DNA of 64,000 nucleotides from Litoditis marina (taxonomy: Eukaryota > Nematoda > Chromadorea > Rhabditida > Rhabditidae). The translations under genes and the position numbers were made by a program. The DNA lies in assembly GCA_964036275.1 (NCBI GenBank), contig OZ038433.1, forward strand, positions 3,904,013-3,968,012. The letters run 5' to 3'. Shown piece after piece: positions 12,401-24,801 of this stretch. Positions within the stretch are counted from its first letter, which is position 1; each line of letters starts with the position of its first letter. The notes under the pieces are model-generated. The model made no database searches. It had not been told where the DNA came from and was given only the letters and a program-made list of their open reading frames with translations.

Positions 12401-13840
12401 AAAACAAATTGGACTCAGTCATAAAAAGTGCGTGACACGTAGAATGAGTCTAATTTTCGCCTAGTTCGACCGTGAAAAGATAGTTTAGCCTCGTTGCTGT
12501 TACACTGATCTCCATTTCATGAAAATCAGGGTTACATTCGAATCTGGGATGAGCAAAAACAGCACTTACACGAATACTGGACAAATCCGCTTCCAGAACT
12601 TCGGCGAGACGTGCAGCTGCCTTCAACCGAGTAGCCAACTGGAAGCAAATATGTTGAAAAACAAACTAATACTCACTAACGCTCTCCATTAAAACAAATC
12701 AGTCATGTGTCGATGTTAAAATGTGCTAGATTTATCACTATATCCTTTTTTTCAATATTGTTTCTGTTCGTGTGGGCTGTATAACAATGAAATTAGTTTG
12801 CGGCACAGACTTCTCATTGGATTGTTCTATGCAAATGCAACTGAGTTATGCGATGAACAGGAAACCAGTTTTATATTCAAATAGTGGTCATTGAAAACAA
12901 TACCAACTGAATGTCTGACTCCATTAAAATATTGATGAAAAGAACCACATAATCGACAAAAACTAGCAAGGAAAACAAGATAGTTGATATTGATATCATG
13001 GTAAGGAAACAAAAAGAAATATGTTTTTCTCGAAAAATTGAAATTTTCCTATATAGAATAAAATAAGAAGTACCTCCGCTTCGTTTGTGTGAATTTCCTC
13101 CACCCAGAATGTTTCCTTTTCTCCGCACGGGTTTCTATCCTCTTCTAGTACCATTAACTCCAGTATCCGTTCGGCGGGGCCGGTTTTGATCTACAATTAT
13201 TTCAAAGTTATATCAATCTGTGAACGCAACAATCACATTTCAAGAAGCATTGCAAAATACAGATGTTCATTTTCCTGTAAACTCGAATGACGAAACTTGT
13301 GCTCGAGGCTAGTGAACGAATACATAACTAGACAGAACAATAGTTGGTCAAGAAATCATTGCAGAGAATTATGAAAAATCAATACAATACGAATACAACT
13401 CACCGACACCATGTGAGCTCCAATATCTTTCTGGGTTGGGATTCCGGTCAACTTCCCGTCTTCATATAGCAGCCAGTCGGGTAGACTGTTCTCTAGCGCA
13501 AGAGATACAGTACTCTACAATATCACTTTTTAGAGAGAAAAACGTGTACTCTATAGCCCTGACTCACTGTAATGTACTGTGATGAATTGGTTCTTCAATG
13601 ATATTACGTGGGTGTGCTTTCCATTTAATTATATTAATAACACACTGATTTAACGAATTGGTAGCACGCAAATCGAAAAACGTAGTTCTCGAGAAAAAAT
13701 GGCACGGACTAGTTTTGACGTGATGAACACTTTCAACTGACCTTAAAACCAATCTTCTTTGAATAGACCTGTCCCACGTGGACAGTTTCTTTAATGGGAG
13801 CTGCCACCACTAACGGTACCAAAAATAGGAACCACAACAT
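3412..13840 (-). CDS. Dystroglycan, 16 exons, about 620 aa
   Basis: Exons in transcript order: 13840-13742, 13514-13404, 13190-13074, 12638-12570, 12396-12292, 11713-11603, 11073-10996, 10725-10622, 6246-6150, 5908-5804, 5530-5288, 5180-5106, 5061-4906, 4599-4459, 3935-3810, 3537-3412. All phases match. Residues 1-14 are a signal peptide (MLWFLFLVPLVVAA). A first CADG (dystroglycan-type cadherin-like) fold is at about 15-110 (LPDWLLYEDGKLTGIPT). A charged linker at about 170-230 is followed by a short Thr-rich stretch. A second CADG fold is at about 245-330 (VPESTFKDAEDG, SNWLFYEEKKLRGVPLED). The SEA-like domain at about 335-490 has VVQWSNNTL. The TM helix is at about 509-531 and is followed by basic KNKNKK. 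The tail has a Pro-rich stretch and ends exactly in PPPYVPP, the dystrophin WW-binding motif known from vertebrate DAG1. The family links matrix laminin to dystrophin at the cell membrane. Size resembles C. elegans DGN-1. The canonical alpha/beta cleavage Gly-Ser and a large mucin region are absent. Confidence 0.93.
7016..7195 (+). CDS. Small ORF1-like basic Gly/Arg/Pro-rich peptide of the LINE
   Basis: A 59-residue frame from ATG 7016 (open upstream to 6920) lies at the 5' end of the element and overlaps the endonuclease frame by about 60 bases. The peptide is rich in Arg, Gly and Pro, with repeated GP, PQGF and GPRAFGDPSG motifs, and ends GGPEN. It lacks the Cys-His knuckles or RRM of typical ORF1 proteins. 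It could be a reduced ORF1, the 3' remnant of a longer one, or chance. The basic RG character would suit nucleic-acid binding, which is inference only. Confidence 0.3.
   Translation: MEERTRHRLERQNGTWRGPGNPPQGFQGPRAFGDPSGVRCPRTGHMNGTAGSRNGGPEN
7132..8445 (+). pseudogene. LINE ORF2, endonuclease half, separated from RT by a frameshift
   Basis: The frame encodes an apurinic-like (EEP-fold) endonuclease. Conserved sites run in order: LNIRS (Asn) at about residue 43, TETWL (Glu), GGGVAIVIR, VVYRTP (Tyr), VCLGDFNIP (Asp, Asn) and GTSDHN (Asp-His pair). The domain nicks target DNA to prime reverse transcription. After it comes a linker of about 170 residues. The first endonuclease motif starts near 7246, so the real start may be downstream of 7132. 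The frame stops at 8443-8445, just after a run of seven T (8432-8438); the reading continues in the next frame as the RT half. One extra T in this run would explain the break. Confidence 0.88.
8360..10027 (+). pseudogene. LINE ORF2, reverse-transcriptase half
   Basis: The frame carries the full finger-palm-thumb order of a non-LTR RT. Fingers have PLPKKPPLSNPLNYRPVS and HQHGFRKGKS. Motif A is YFDFSKAFDRVSH, motif B is TSGVPQGSALSPVLF, and motif C is VFADDTKVYK with the catalytic Asp pair. Next come the VRDLGFLL segment and a thumb region (KAYKTYIRPMVEFG). A C-terminal part of about 130 residues has no RNase H signature. True coding probably begins near 8437, after the frameshift with the endonuclease frame. 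All metal-binding residues are present, so only the one-base shift breaks the element. Stop TAA at 10025-10027. Confidence 0.93.
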
Positions 13841-13842
13841 GG

Positions 13843-13849
13843 CTGAAAA
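13843..13849 (-). promoter_or_regulatory. TTTTCAG acceptor just upstream of the dystroglycan start (trans-splice candidate)
   Basis: On the minus strand a perfect TTTTCAG ends two bases before the ATG (TTTTCAG-CC-ATG). Such spacing is typical of nematode spliced-leader acceptors, where the outron precedes the first coding exon. An ordinary 5' UTR intron acceptor would look the same. No matching donor was identified upstream. Confidence 0.5.
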
Positions 13850-14214
13850 CGATGGAGTTAACAAAAGAGTTGACTATATAATATTTTGAAAGTCTAGAAA
13901 AACACAAAATTTAGTTAGCTCTTTAGATCAGAGAAGCATATATGTAAACAGGCAAACATATAAAAAGTCGACAACAAAAGCAAAAATCGATGCGAAATTA
14001 TTTGTATTGTGGCAGAATAAGATTTGTATAGATAGAAATAATGATGTGATAGTGGTTCGACGAACACTTCATCGACGTACAGAAATTAACGATAGAGGTA
14101 GCAATAGAGAAAAAGGTTTGGCGACAATCTAATAAAACTAATATTACTGTACTTGAAACAGTGTAAATGTGGCTAATCGGTTGAAGTGGAATATGTTGGT
14201 TGAAGTGGTCATTC

Positions 14215-14360
14215 GCACTCCTCTGCCACATTGAACCCCTCCCCCCTGAGTGGCCTCGCACCGTATGGGCAAAAGGGGCGGCGCCTGGCTGGACAAGGTG
14301 TGTAGAACACGGGTGCGGCTTGTCCGCGGTTTAGCACCGGTGCGGAAGGCTATTAAAGAG
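14215..14360. promoter_or_regulatory. GC-rich block upstream of dystroglycan
   Basis: About 145 bases of clearly higher GC than the surroundings begin some 375 bases upstream of the dystroglycan ATG. The block contains GGGGCGGCGCC, a C-rich run and several CpGs, in otherwise AT-rich DNA. Its position suits a promoter or enhancer, but no core element is defined, so this is inference from composition and location. Confidence 0.25.
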
Positions 14361-14925
14361 ATGTAGAAAATGGAATAACAAACAATGTTGTACTCGTTAC
14401 ATTCCAGTGTAAACAATTGGGTGATATAAAACTTCATATCCGTTTTTGGGATTCCCAAATCGAATTTAGATGGGCTACGGTCTCACATGAACAGGCGATG
14501 ATTCTGACGTAGAGTTCGACATTCAAAACCAGAAGTCTTCTGCGCACAAACATGTTTTCTGTACGACCGCACGGAACTTGATTCTGAGAACATCGTGAAC
14601 GTGTAACGCAAACTGTACGTGACGTTTTTTCACGCTTTAGGTGACTTCTAGTAGGTTGTAATAATCTGACCGTACTTTCAACAGGGTTGAACTAGAGATT
14701 TCCGGCAAAATGTCTCAAAATGCAAATGTGCTTCCTCGCTGTCGAAATCCGTTACTGGATGGCATTTCTTGTCATCTCATATCATTTCTTCGAATGAAAA
14801 GACGTTATTCCGGGATAGCCGCAGCTGCGCCATTTTCGGCGGAATCGACACTGGTACAATGGCAAAACGAGACATCTGCAGGGGGTAGATTGGAGGGAAT
14901 GAAAGGAGAAAGAGAAGAGGAATGA

Positions 14926-15255
14926 TAGTCAGAGCGAAGGAAGAGAGGAGAGGAGAGGGAGAGAGGAGAGGGGGTAGGGGAAATAATAGAGAAGAGGGAT
15001 AGAGATAGAGAAAGGTAACGGATTTCGATAAGGAGAGGTGAATGAAAAAAGACAGTACTAATGTTTCTGCAAAGGCATTGGTAACCGAAAGAAAGATATA
15101 CAGAAACACCATATTATGTCAATTTTAGCCAGAACTCTACATCGGTATCGTTCTCTCTTCTCATCCCTCCCAGTTTTTCTCTCTAATCTGATTCTCTCGG
15201 TCTAAGTTTCGCAATTTCTCTCTACCCCCTCCCCCCTCCCCACTCTCTCTGGACT
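14926..15255. repeat. GA-rich tract followed by CT-rich tract
   Basis: A GA-rich stretch (14926-15020) is followed by a CT-rich stretch (15155-15255) with blocks such as CTCTACCCCCTCCCCCCTCC. The two are roughly complementary in composition, so the strand could fold back or form triplex DNA. Low-complexity frames through it are not genes. Confidence 0.75.
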
Positions 15256-15689
15256 TTATGGTCCTTGGAGCATACAAAGACAGTTAGATGTTATCATTTC
15301 ATCTTGCAATAATGTTATTGGATCGAGATTCACACAACCAAAACAAAGAGCAGTGGCCTTCACTACATGAATTGTCAATTGAATCAGCAGAACTGCCACA
15401 ACCAGAATTTTCACGCGTGCCTCAAATCACTGTAACCGGTTGGTTATGTTCGATGAAGGTTTCTCACCAAAAAATATCAGAAACCCAGCATATGACAACT
15501 GCCCTCTAAAAATACACTGTAGGTCTGTAGACAACAGCTACTACATTTCAATTATCTCATCAAGGGACACGTAGAGTGTTATGAACTTACTTAATACAGT
15601 AGTAGTTTATTATGAATGAAATGGAACATTAATGACCGAAACGCATTGAAAATGCAGAGATTACGGCACCGGGACTGGTAGATAAGCTA

Positions 15690-16115
15690 GTGGTTCGGAT
15701 GGGAGTTTACGTTACGAAAAGAGAACGGCGGAAGGAAAGGAGAGAAAGGGAGAGAGAGAGTAAGAGAGAGAGAGAGAGATGGGATGAGAGAAAGAGAAAG
15801 AGAGATAGATAGATCAAGAAGATGAGAAAGTGAGAAAGAGATCGTGGAGGAAAGAAGTCTGTAAGACGAGAGAGAACGGAATAATGAATAGGCAAAAACG
15901 TGGGTAGGAACGCCAGCAAAGAGAATGGAAGTTTCAGTTGAAAGTTCAAAGTTCAAACCAAAGAAAAAGAGATAATGCGAGAAGAAAAAGATAGAGATGG
16001 AGAAAAGAAAACGGAAGAAGATAGGGAAAGATTAAAAATGAAGAGAGATGGAGAAAGAGAGAGATACATGGGAGAGAGATTGAGAGGCCAGAAGGAAGAG
16101 AGGGAGTGGCAGTGG
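15690..16115. repeat. Long GA-rich low-complexity tract
   Basis: About 420 bases are dominated by GAGA, GAAA and AGAT units on the plus strand with short interruptions. The minus-strand open frames here give only Ser/Leu-rich low-complexity peptides. Confidence 0.8.
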
Positions 16116-17336
16116 AGAGGTAGACCGAGTGACGCCATCATATAGCTGTCAAAAAGCGAGGTCAAATGCATGTGATTACAGTGGTGGAATACGATATAAT
16201 AACCCTAATTAGGGCAACAATTGTGTGTTTATTCGATGTGGCCAAGTAACGGAGAAAGTAGAAGTGGGTACAGAATAACTGAAAATAATAATACATTCAA
16301 TACTTCAAGTGACGGATATCAGAAAGTGAACAGTTTCTATGACGAAGGAGAATAGGGAAAACAGATGAACCGAAGTCTACTCACGTGTACCTCGAGAGAA
16401 TTACTGAAATCTACTGATAAGCCCACTTGTGCATACTATGAATTTTACAGTTATTGGGAACCCAGTTGTTAGAAAAGCCACTACAAAGCCAACAAAACGC
16501 CACAAAGAATGGTGAAAAAGTACGGGTAAGAGATAGAGAACGGATGAAATACAGAGAGAGAGACACTCAAAAACCTCTTCATCTTTATTTTCTACTCTCT
16601 CTCCTCTCCTGTTTCTCCTCATCTCAATCTGGCCTCAATACCTTCATCCGCAAACATTAATTGTGTGGTCTTACGTATCGAGGGCGCAAGATTAGGCAGC
16701 GCGAACGGCAGTAAAACATGCTAATTGACGTGCGGATGAGGCGTAGGAATATATAGGGTCCTGCCACGAGCAACGACCACCGGCAACGAAAAGATGGTTA
16801 TCACCGTAGGAGGTCCCCGCCGGCACACGTACGCTATACGGTAGATTAGCACCCCCCCATGACTTGGGTAACGTAGGTACATCTTGCTGTTTTTCATTCA
16901 TATTTTCATATTCTACAACTTTGGGAGACAACGTACATATGATCTACTAGTGTACGCGTTGGAAATTGTATCATAAACGAAGAAGGTGCACGAAAATTAC
17001 CAAGATGCAAATCATTATACAGAAGGAGCGTATGAGCTTACATTTGAAGAGAGACAGATATAGAAGAGAATGGGATGAACGAGGTAAAAGAGAGAGAGCA
17101 TAAATTATACCCTCCAATGAACTTCCACCCTACTAACTTCTGGACCGAACTGGTCCTCTCAGTTACCGACCCGAAATCAAAGTGTCCGCTGACCTTCAAA
17201 TGGAATGCAGGTGTGGGATATACGGGGGTAACTACCCAACTGTGTGAAGACTGGGTTAATAGTTTCTTCTCACGAACATACAGGAATGTACACGAGCGTA
17301 ACTGGGATTGCAAGTGGGAGGAGAGAAAGTGGAAAA

Positions 17337-17339
17337 GAT

Positions 17340-17379
<40 letters not shown>

Positions 17380-17452
17380 AGAGAGAGAAGAGAGAGAAGA
17401 GAGAGAAGAGAGAGAAGAGAGAGAAGAGAGAGAAGAGAGAGAAAGAGAGACA
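17337..17452. repeat. (GA)n microsatellite with a 9-base higher-order unit
   Basis: Pure purine sequence: (GA)n first, then repeated GAGAGAGAA-type 9-mers. All six frames are open simply because stop codons cannot occur in the unit. The Glu/Arg/Lys peptides it would encode are not credible genes. Confidence 0.9.
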
Positions 17453-20439
17453 ATATTGCTAACAATATGTATCTCGTACCTCCCCGGGGATATCGTTTGT
17501 GATTGGCGTATCTAACCGCTTTCCTTTCAACTCTGACCGTCTGGGCTACCCTCTGGGGACAACGCGCTATTTCGCTGTCAGATTAATGAGAAGAGGTGAT
17601 GACACCCCCTTTAATAGGCAGGGAAACAAAGATTTCCGGCATCAACCGAGTTAGCGAAGCAGTAATTGTTTAGAGAGAGGGGAAATATATAGAGAGAGAG
17701 ACAGAAAAACAAGATTAAGTCAAACTTCACAAACAAGGGCATAAGTCTTGTAAATTCTTAGCCACTTTACTCTCAGTTTTTCTTGAAGTTGCAAGATAAC
17801 TTGGAACTGATCCAATTATCAACGTTCCAAGAAAAGTGAGAATTTGACGGTCAAAAATGGCCGCAATCTCCATTAATCTGCGCGCAAAAACTGGTCTGTA
17901 ATAGGTTTCTACGCAACAATTTGCTGCTTCGGAAAAACTGCGGTTACCCTTTTTGAAGTGGACTTTTGCTTGAAAAACAAATAATTTATGTACCATGGAA
18001 ATCCGGGTGTTTTTCTGAACGCCTTTGCAGACGTTTGAGAGCTAACTAAATTCATAAAGTGTGTTAGCACCTAAACTGGGTTTTCGGCTAACTTGATCTA
18101 TTACAGTATGAAGTTGAAATGTAAACTTTAGTTATTCAAGTGTGAGACCTATAGAAAACTTTGAAAGTGTTCAATTTGTACATAACCGGAAAACAACCAA
18201 AAGGTCACCGGTAAACATTCAGGATGTTAGAACATAAGAAATCCACGTGATGACTACAAAAACACATAGTTTTCGAGTGTGAAAGTGACTTCAAAACCTT
18301 ACCAAAACTGAGAACCACAACGGAATCTGCTGAATGTTCCACAAAACACAGACGTGGGGTTACGCGTTCGAATGGCCGATGAAACCAGCCGTGAGAGCAT
18401 GAGTCAGAGCGACAGGAAAGACTGTGTGAATTAGAGATACGCAGACAGTGGAAGATAGTGTGAGCAGGGTGACCATGTTTTGTATTCAAATACTATTGCA
18501 TTGATCGATCAAAGAGGCTACGAGTCGGAATACGGTGAGAAAACGGGTATTTAGAAAGGTTTTGAGAGGTTCATTGGCTCAGGGTTATGGCGGTACTGTG
18601 AGAACATTGCGCAAAACAGTTGTGATATGAAACGTATTATGCTCAACCACAGTAGGTATTTTAGAATACAAAATACAATGATTCTGGGTGATTTGCAAAT
18701 AAAAAACTTCCAAAGTAAGCTATCTAACCATTTGTACAAGGCGACATACTCGCTTCATTGAAAGAAAAAGCAGGAGAAAGAGAATGCATACAAATATACA
18801 GAATCAAGAGACTCTCACTTATGAGAAACTCATTATCTACAAATGTTTCTAATAACCGTACCGCCAAAAGAGTAGACTCATAATGTATCTAGTGAAAAGT
18901 TACTAAGAAGTATCTTTGTTTTTGTGAAGTGTTAGGGGAAAAGTTCGTGACAGAAACAGTGAGAAGGGAAGCCGCGAAAACTGGCGAGTAAACAGTATTT
19001 ACCGAAGTCTCGGCTTATCCAAAGACCGAAGTGGACTCCGATTGACTGTGCCGCTCGCGGTTTACAACAAAGACCGCAAATACCACGGAATAACTCAATA
19101 GACACCTGCAGAACTGGTATCAAAACCGAACCTGAACCGACTAACTCTCGGGTTATCAATCGAACTAGTTCGAAAACTTTCTCAGTAAGAAATCCCATAG
19201 TTATGTAGGTTATTTTTAACATCAAATCGTTGAGTGTACAACAAGAACCAATTGAGTTATCATCGACAGATTTCAGGAAAAGTCGAAAGGAACGTATACC
19301 TGGGCGATCTATTCGGCCCAAGGTGAGAATATACGTTCCATATTATGAGGAAATTTGTTGCTCAACCGATAATTCGATTTCAAAATAGTTTGTTCTCTCT
19401 TTTTTGGTGATAAAACCATCACATTATAAGAATAATCCGACAAAGTATGGCGATTTTATGTGTTTCGACTGGGTGGGACGAGATTGTACTCAGATTAAAG
19501 CAGAGGCTGGACAAGTACATTAGACACCAAATATGGGAGGGACATTTCGAGGTTTGATTTTCGTCTTCACGACAACAGATGCAGGATGAAATTATGCACT
19601 AGTAACATTTCTTGAAAAACTGAGGGCAATGTACTTGTAAGTACCAATAATTTCCTGAAAATACCAACTCCGTGTCGCTAAAGAAGTGTTTCTCCCCCTG
19701 AATCTGATTCTCAGAAAACTACTAGATATCTGGTAGTCACATGTTTTGTGAGAGATATGTTACCAACTACATCTGCCCAAAAGGCTAGTGGCACATGAAG
19801 GGAAGGGATGATTGCGTCATCATACGGTATCAGTGCCTATTTGCACAGCGGCAGCAGGGTCGTAATATCGCGTTTCTCCGAAAATGGTTGGTAATTCAAA
19901 CTATTTATGGCCACCAGTGACTCACTCCAAGAAATGTTACAAGAAACAAAGGCGACAGCCGGTTATAAAGGGAAATTCGGTTGTTTTGCGCGATGGCGAT
20001 CATTAGTAATGTCGAAACAGGCAAACGTTGTAAATTAGAGTGGAAAATGTAGTCAAGATTGTGAATTCCACAGCAAACTTCCTGGGAACGTGTGGTCTTA
20101 TTAGAAGCGTCAAAACCGCCATGAAACGGTGCAGTTTACTGTTGTTTACAATTATCGCCCATCAACTTCTTTCGTCAAAAAGCCGTGGTATATACAACGA
20201 GCTCATCCACTGCTCGAGAGCTTATTTTCACCTCGAAGGAAACTCCTGCATATGAAGAAATACCTAGAACGCAGTGGAAAAGCTCATGGCTAGTTTTTCG
20301 GCTAATAATGGCTCAATACTGTATCAGGATAACTTACGCCCAACCGGAACCGATCTATCTGGTGTCTCAATACGGTTCTAGATGAGGCTAACCGTCGTCC
20401 AGCACTGTCAAATTGCATGTAATATTATGAGCGCGTAAC

Positions 20440-20557
20440 AGGGTAACCATACCCTTTTTCTTCTCAACTTTTCTCTCCATTTACTCCATTGGAGTGCCAC
20501 ATACTATGTGGAAGTCACGTGTTAAATCACGAATAAATCTATTCTATTCTATTCTAT
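20440..20557 (+). mobile_element. 3' end of a second LINE, heavily 5'-truncated
   Basis: The segment ends in AATAAAT followed by repeats of the pentamer TATTC (20533-20557). Short pentanucleotide 3' tails after AATAAA-like sequence are typical of CR1/Jockey-type LINEs. No RT-coding sequence is left, so this is a short dead copy. The tail differs from that of the LINE in dystroglycan, so it may be another family. Confidence 0.45.
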
Positions 20558-22500
20558 AACCGTAGGCATATGACAACCAGTTGTCGACTAGTTTGGCCGC
20601 ATTGCGGGGAGAGGCAGCCTAGTAAATAACTCTGTCATATTCTATTACAAAATCCTATTTCCTATACTTGTTATCACATTAGTGTTTACTTCTAAAGGTA
20701 CAAAAACAGAACAGGTGTAAATAACGAAGAAGATATTCCCGTGTGAATCCCGAAGGGGATGTGGAAGCCGTTTTTGTAGTAGTAACTGCTCTGCAACCAC
20801 AGACGACATTTCAAGAGTATGGTACTGGTCTTCCTATATTTCAATTCAAAACCTTGCAGAACACATGATTGGACCAACGTTTAACAAACTACAATTGTGA
20901 GGTACGTAATGTTTGAACCTACACGTTCCGTTTCACGTGACTATTCCATTGAATACCAGTATGGATATGAGCTTTGTGCTCGACTATAGATTCCAGTTGA
21001 CTAATTAGCCTAATGTGGAGAGAAGAAAGGAGTGGTTGTGGAGTGTTTAATTGATGAACATATGTGGCCGTATGAAGACCAAAGGACGGGCCGGCCGCTC
21101 ATACTAAATAGCCGTATATACGCATGATGGACTGTATTGCACAGCTGTTGAATACACAACACGACAGACGGGTTGGGGACACGCGAACACGGGGCCGTAC
21201 GCAGAAGTATCCCGATGCAAATATACTGCGGGTCCTTACGCTATATCACTACGTTTACATCTCACCGGAATGTTATTTGTAGTGAGCCGAGAGAAGTAAC
21301 CAGGTGAGATTAAGATGCCAAGAAATTACAGCGTACGTATCATGTATGGGGCCTCTGAGGCAGAATTGCTCCTTGTTGGGTCTTCGGAGAGGGAAGTGCG
21401 TGGGGCGTTGGGTATTCCGCAAAACATGACTAAGATAGGTGAGTTAATGAGTGGGCGACATTTCAATATTCGAAGACACATAAGTGGGACACGGTGGGAT
21501 TGGTACTAGCGCTTAGGCTACAATGAACTCAAACTGCAAAGTTCGGGTTTCGAGAAATCTATCAAAAGTGTCAGAAAATGAAATCTGACGTAAATGTCGG
21601 AAGAGATTGAAAAAGGTTCAGGCGCGGTGGCAACGCCCCAGATGCCGAGATGGTTAGTAAAGAGTACCATTTACCTCCTCGAGTTACGTGTTCTAATTTG
21701 TTCGAGAACTATCGTAGAAAGATAGCTGACACGAAACAAGGAGTATGTGCCACTTAGACAGCAAAGTTCTGATAAATTTTCTCAGGGCCGAATATAGAAA
21801 ACACGATTGAAATGGAACTAATTTGTAGTCCCATTTCACAGGTACACAAAAAGAGGACACATGGATGAACTACTACATCATGACAAGTTCAAAGCACTTA
21901 AACTTATTCGATTCGTAAAACGTAGTTTTGTTCAAACAGTCTAGCATTTCTATGGACAACAAATGTAGCCGTTGGGGAAAATTGATATTTCTCGTTGTTA
22001 AAGTCGTAAAGCAGCCGTTTGCATTTTGATAAAGCGGCGCCACCCTGATGGTATCTGTTTGATATCGCGGTGAACCGTTCAAAAATGACAGAAAACATTT
22101 CTTCTATCTGAGGATTAGGGGTGGTCCTTCCTACCAAGGACGCCTTGAACTTCAAAACAGACTTTTTCCTGAACATTCAAAAAACATCGCCTTGTCGCTT
22201 CTCCATAACTTGTAAAACTATGGAATGACTCGAAAAAGAAAACTCTTGTCTTTCCAAAAACGTAAAACTTACACTATTTGTATGATGTAATCTCTGTGAG
22301 AAAGAGAAAAAGAGAAAGAGAAAATGGTACATTAAGATCGACATCAACTTATTTGGCGGTAGTAATCTAGTCTGTATAAGGTAATCACTGGGAAGAAGAG
22401 AGGGGGGGGGGAGTTGCGCAAGACCGGGGGCAAACGGCATCCGCCGGGTCACCCACACCCACATCATGCACAAAAACAATACCCCTTGATTATAATTTGG

Positions 22501-22580
22501 TTAATAATGGTTTTTGTCAGGAAAACCATTGTTATTTTTTTTCTTAATAATGGTTTTTATCAGGAAAACAATTATACTTT
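22501..22580. repeat. Two direct copies of a 40-base AT-rich unit
   Basis: Both copies begin TTAATAATGGTTTTT and run through TCAGGAAAAC, at 22501-22542 and 22544-22580. Within each, AATGGTTTT and AAAACCATT can pair as a small hairpin. Confidence 0.7.
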
Positions 22581-23879
22581 TCTATCTCCTCAAATTACAT
22601 TCCTTCCACTTTAACGTTATAGAGAATCGGACAATAAGTTAAATTATGCATAGCAATTCCGATTGTGTATTGTTCTTATAGAGTTCTTTCAATTCTTCAG
22701 AACTTTCTTGCTCAAAACTGGAATTAGAGGATTAATCGTTTCTAGTTCAATATATCATACGAAAGTACTGAGCAGCTTAATTTCCTACGAATGGGGAACA
22801 CAACTTTTCGTAGGGAATTTCTCCTAGACGAATAGTTTCAGAATATCATGGATTCCAGGCAAAACACTCTGCAGTTGTATTTCCTATTCAACTCACTACA
22901 TGCGCTATTGAGAAACAATAATTTATATAAACTATTGGTAAATTGGTTATTGGTGTAAATACAGCATGGCGCCAGTGCAAAGCGTTTTCTGCCATCTCGA
23001 CTAAAATATTTGTGTTTCCGAACGATAGAGTTCTTTGTCTGTTCCGACAAAACTCGATTCCGTGATTAACAGAGTAGCTTCTTTCTAGCGATTGATAAGT
23101 CGTTTAGTCACCGGTCTGGGTCGGGTTGCGCAATCTGGGTGCGCGGTCATCTGCATGGCTGCAGGTGGGAAGGATCCATCCATTCTACACCTGTTCCCTC
23201 TTTTGTTAAAGGAGACCTGTCATGAAACTAATACGGGATAAGAGACGATAACCTCTGATTACCCGTGTTTCTTGGCAAAATTGCATAGTGAGAGGGATAT
23301 TCGACGGTCGGGCTCTATGTAATATAGTGTAATCCACAGACCCATAAACCTATACAGTAAGATAGTAAACAATCGAAGTAGCATTGTGACAGCTAAGAAT
23401 TCTCGGAAAGCCATCAAACTTAGTTGTCTTTTCGTTCACTCGTATTCATAAAAACAAGAAGTATCAATCTAAAAGTGTGATTGTTTAATAGAAGCAACCA
23501 GTTGAATACTCGAAAGTGTACTGTGAAGTGTTACGGATGGAGAGAACGGAATATAGTAGGTAGCCCTCACAACAATATGACACAAGCCATATATTATTTA
23601 GCTAAAATGGTATATCAAATTCTGGAAATGTACCAAAAACAGTCAATAGAGAGAAAAAAATAATGAAAACGTGTGATTATTTGGAAGAATGATAGTTGAA
23701 TGCTGCTACAGAAAGCTGATAGTATTTCACTCTTCTCTCACGTCAAACAGGGCCTCAACTATCATAATTGGATCACAAATTGACGGGTTCGGCAATTAGT
23801 TTGTGTTTTGTACACAAATGTATAGCTCTTATTACACACCGCTGAACATGTAGACAATCAAGAAACGAGGATACAAATT

Positions 23880-24015
23880 GGGTTTGCGATGAAATGAACA
23901 CGGGAGGCAGTAGAGGGAGGAAGCAGATAGGGAGAGGGGGGGGGGGAGAGGGAGAGAAGAATAAAAAGGAAGAGAGATGGATAAACAGAGAAGGACAAAG
24001 AAAGAGAGAGTAACT
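23880..24015. repeat. GA-rich tract with a G run
   Basis: Purine-rich plus strand with an uninterrupted G run near 23937-23946, flanked by GAGAGG and GAAAGAGAG units. Confidence 0.7.
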
Positions 24016-24720
24016 CTGAAATTTCCTGACTCTCATTTCATATTAAATGCACAACCTCATTCTATTATTCACGAGGCCATAAATCAAAACTCAATTTCGT
24101 TACCATATTGCGAATGATTGATGTGATAAATTAATATATTTAACGAACCAACAAGTTCCGTTGAATTAGGTCTGCCAGTGAAATATAGTGAAAGAGGAGG
24201 GAGGGGGTGGCTTTTTCACCCCCATGTTCTTCATCCTGTTTTTCTGTTGAATATGAATCATTGACTAGATAACAAGACCGATAAACGGCCGGAAATGTCA
24301 GTTAGAACCATTCATTCGATGATTAGTTAAGATTGTGGTGGAAAGGGAATTATGACACGTGTTACGGCTCATAAGGTTAGTTCAAAAACAAGTTCACCTG
24401 GGTGAGATTTACAAACGTTTGAGAAAATGCAAACATGAGCTTGCCCAGTTGTCTGTGAAAGCACTAGTGGGGTTTAGGGAAACGGTTCACAAAACCTAAA
24501 AACACCGCTCAAATATCATTGTTTTCCTTCGCAGCTTTTATGTTGGCTGAATATCTCTGCGTGAGATTTTGATAGTTCTCAAAGTACGGATAGGGATCAT
24601 CTGTAATTCAGCTCACGGATACAAAGACGTACTTCGAATATTTATTAGATACGATTTTTTTCATGCTACCGAAGCAACTACCGTGGATTTGTTTATCTTG
24701 CAACCACGACCGTAAATCTC

Positions 24721-24801
24721 ACATCTCATGAGAACGTGTGACATCCTATGAGAACGTATGAAATCTCATGAGAATGTGTTGTACTCATGAGAATGTGTGG
24801 A
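24721..24801. repeat. Four tandem 20-base units containing CTCATGAGAA
   Basis: Four imperfect repeats of CTCATGAGAACGTGTG plus four variable bases. The core CTCATGAG is a perfect palindrome. The same core recurs at about 62.5-62.6 kb. Confidence 0.75.

Noticed and set aside
17244..17502. Glu/Arg/Lys-repeat proteins on + and Ser/Leu repeats on -
   Set aside because: Translation of a (GA)n microsatellite that cannot contain stop codons.
18932..19321. 129-codon minus-strand open frame
   Set aside because: No domain, no splice partners and unremarkable composition; frames this long occur by chance in 64 kb.
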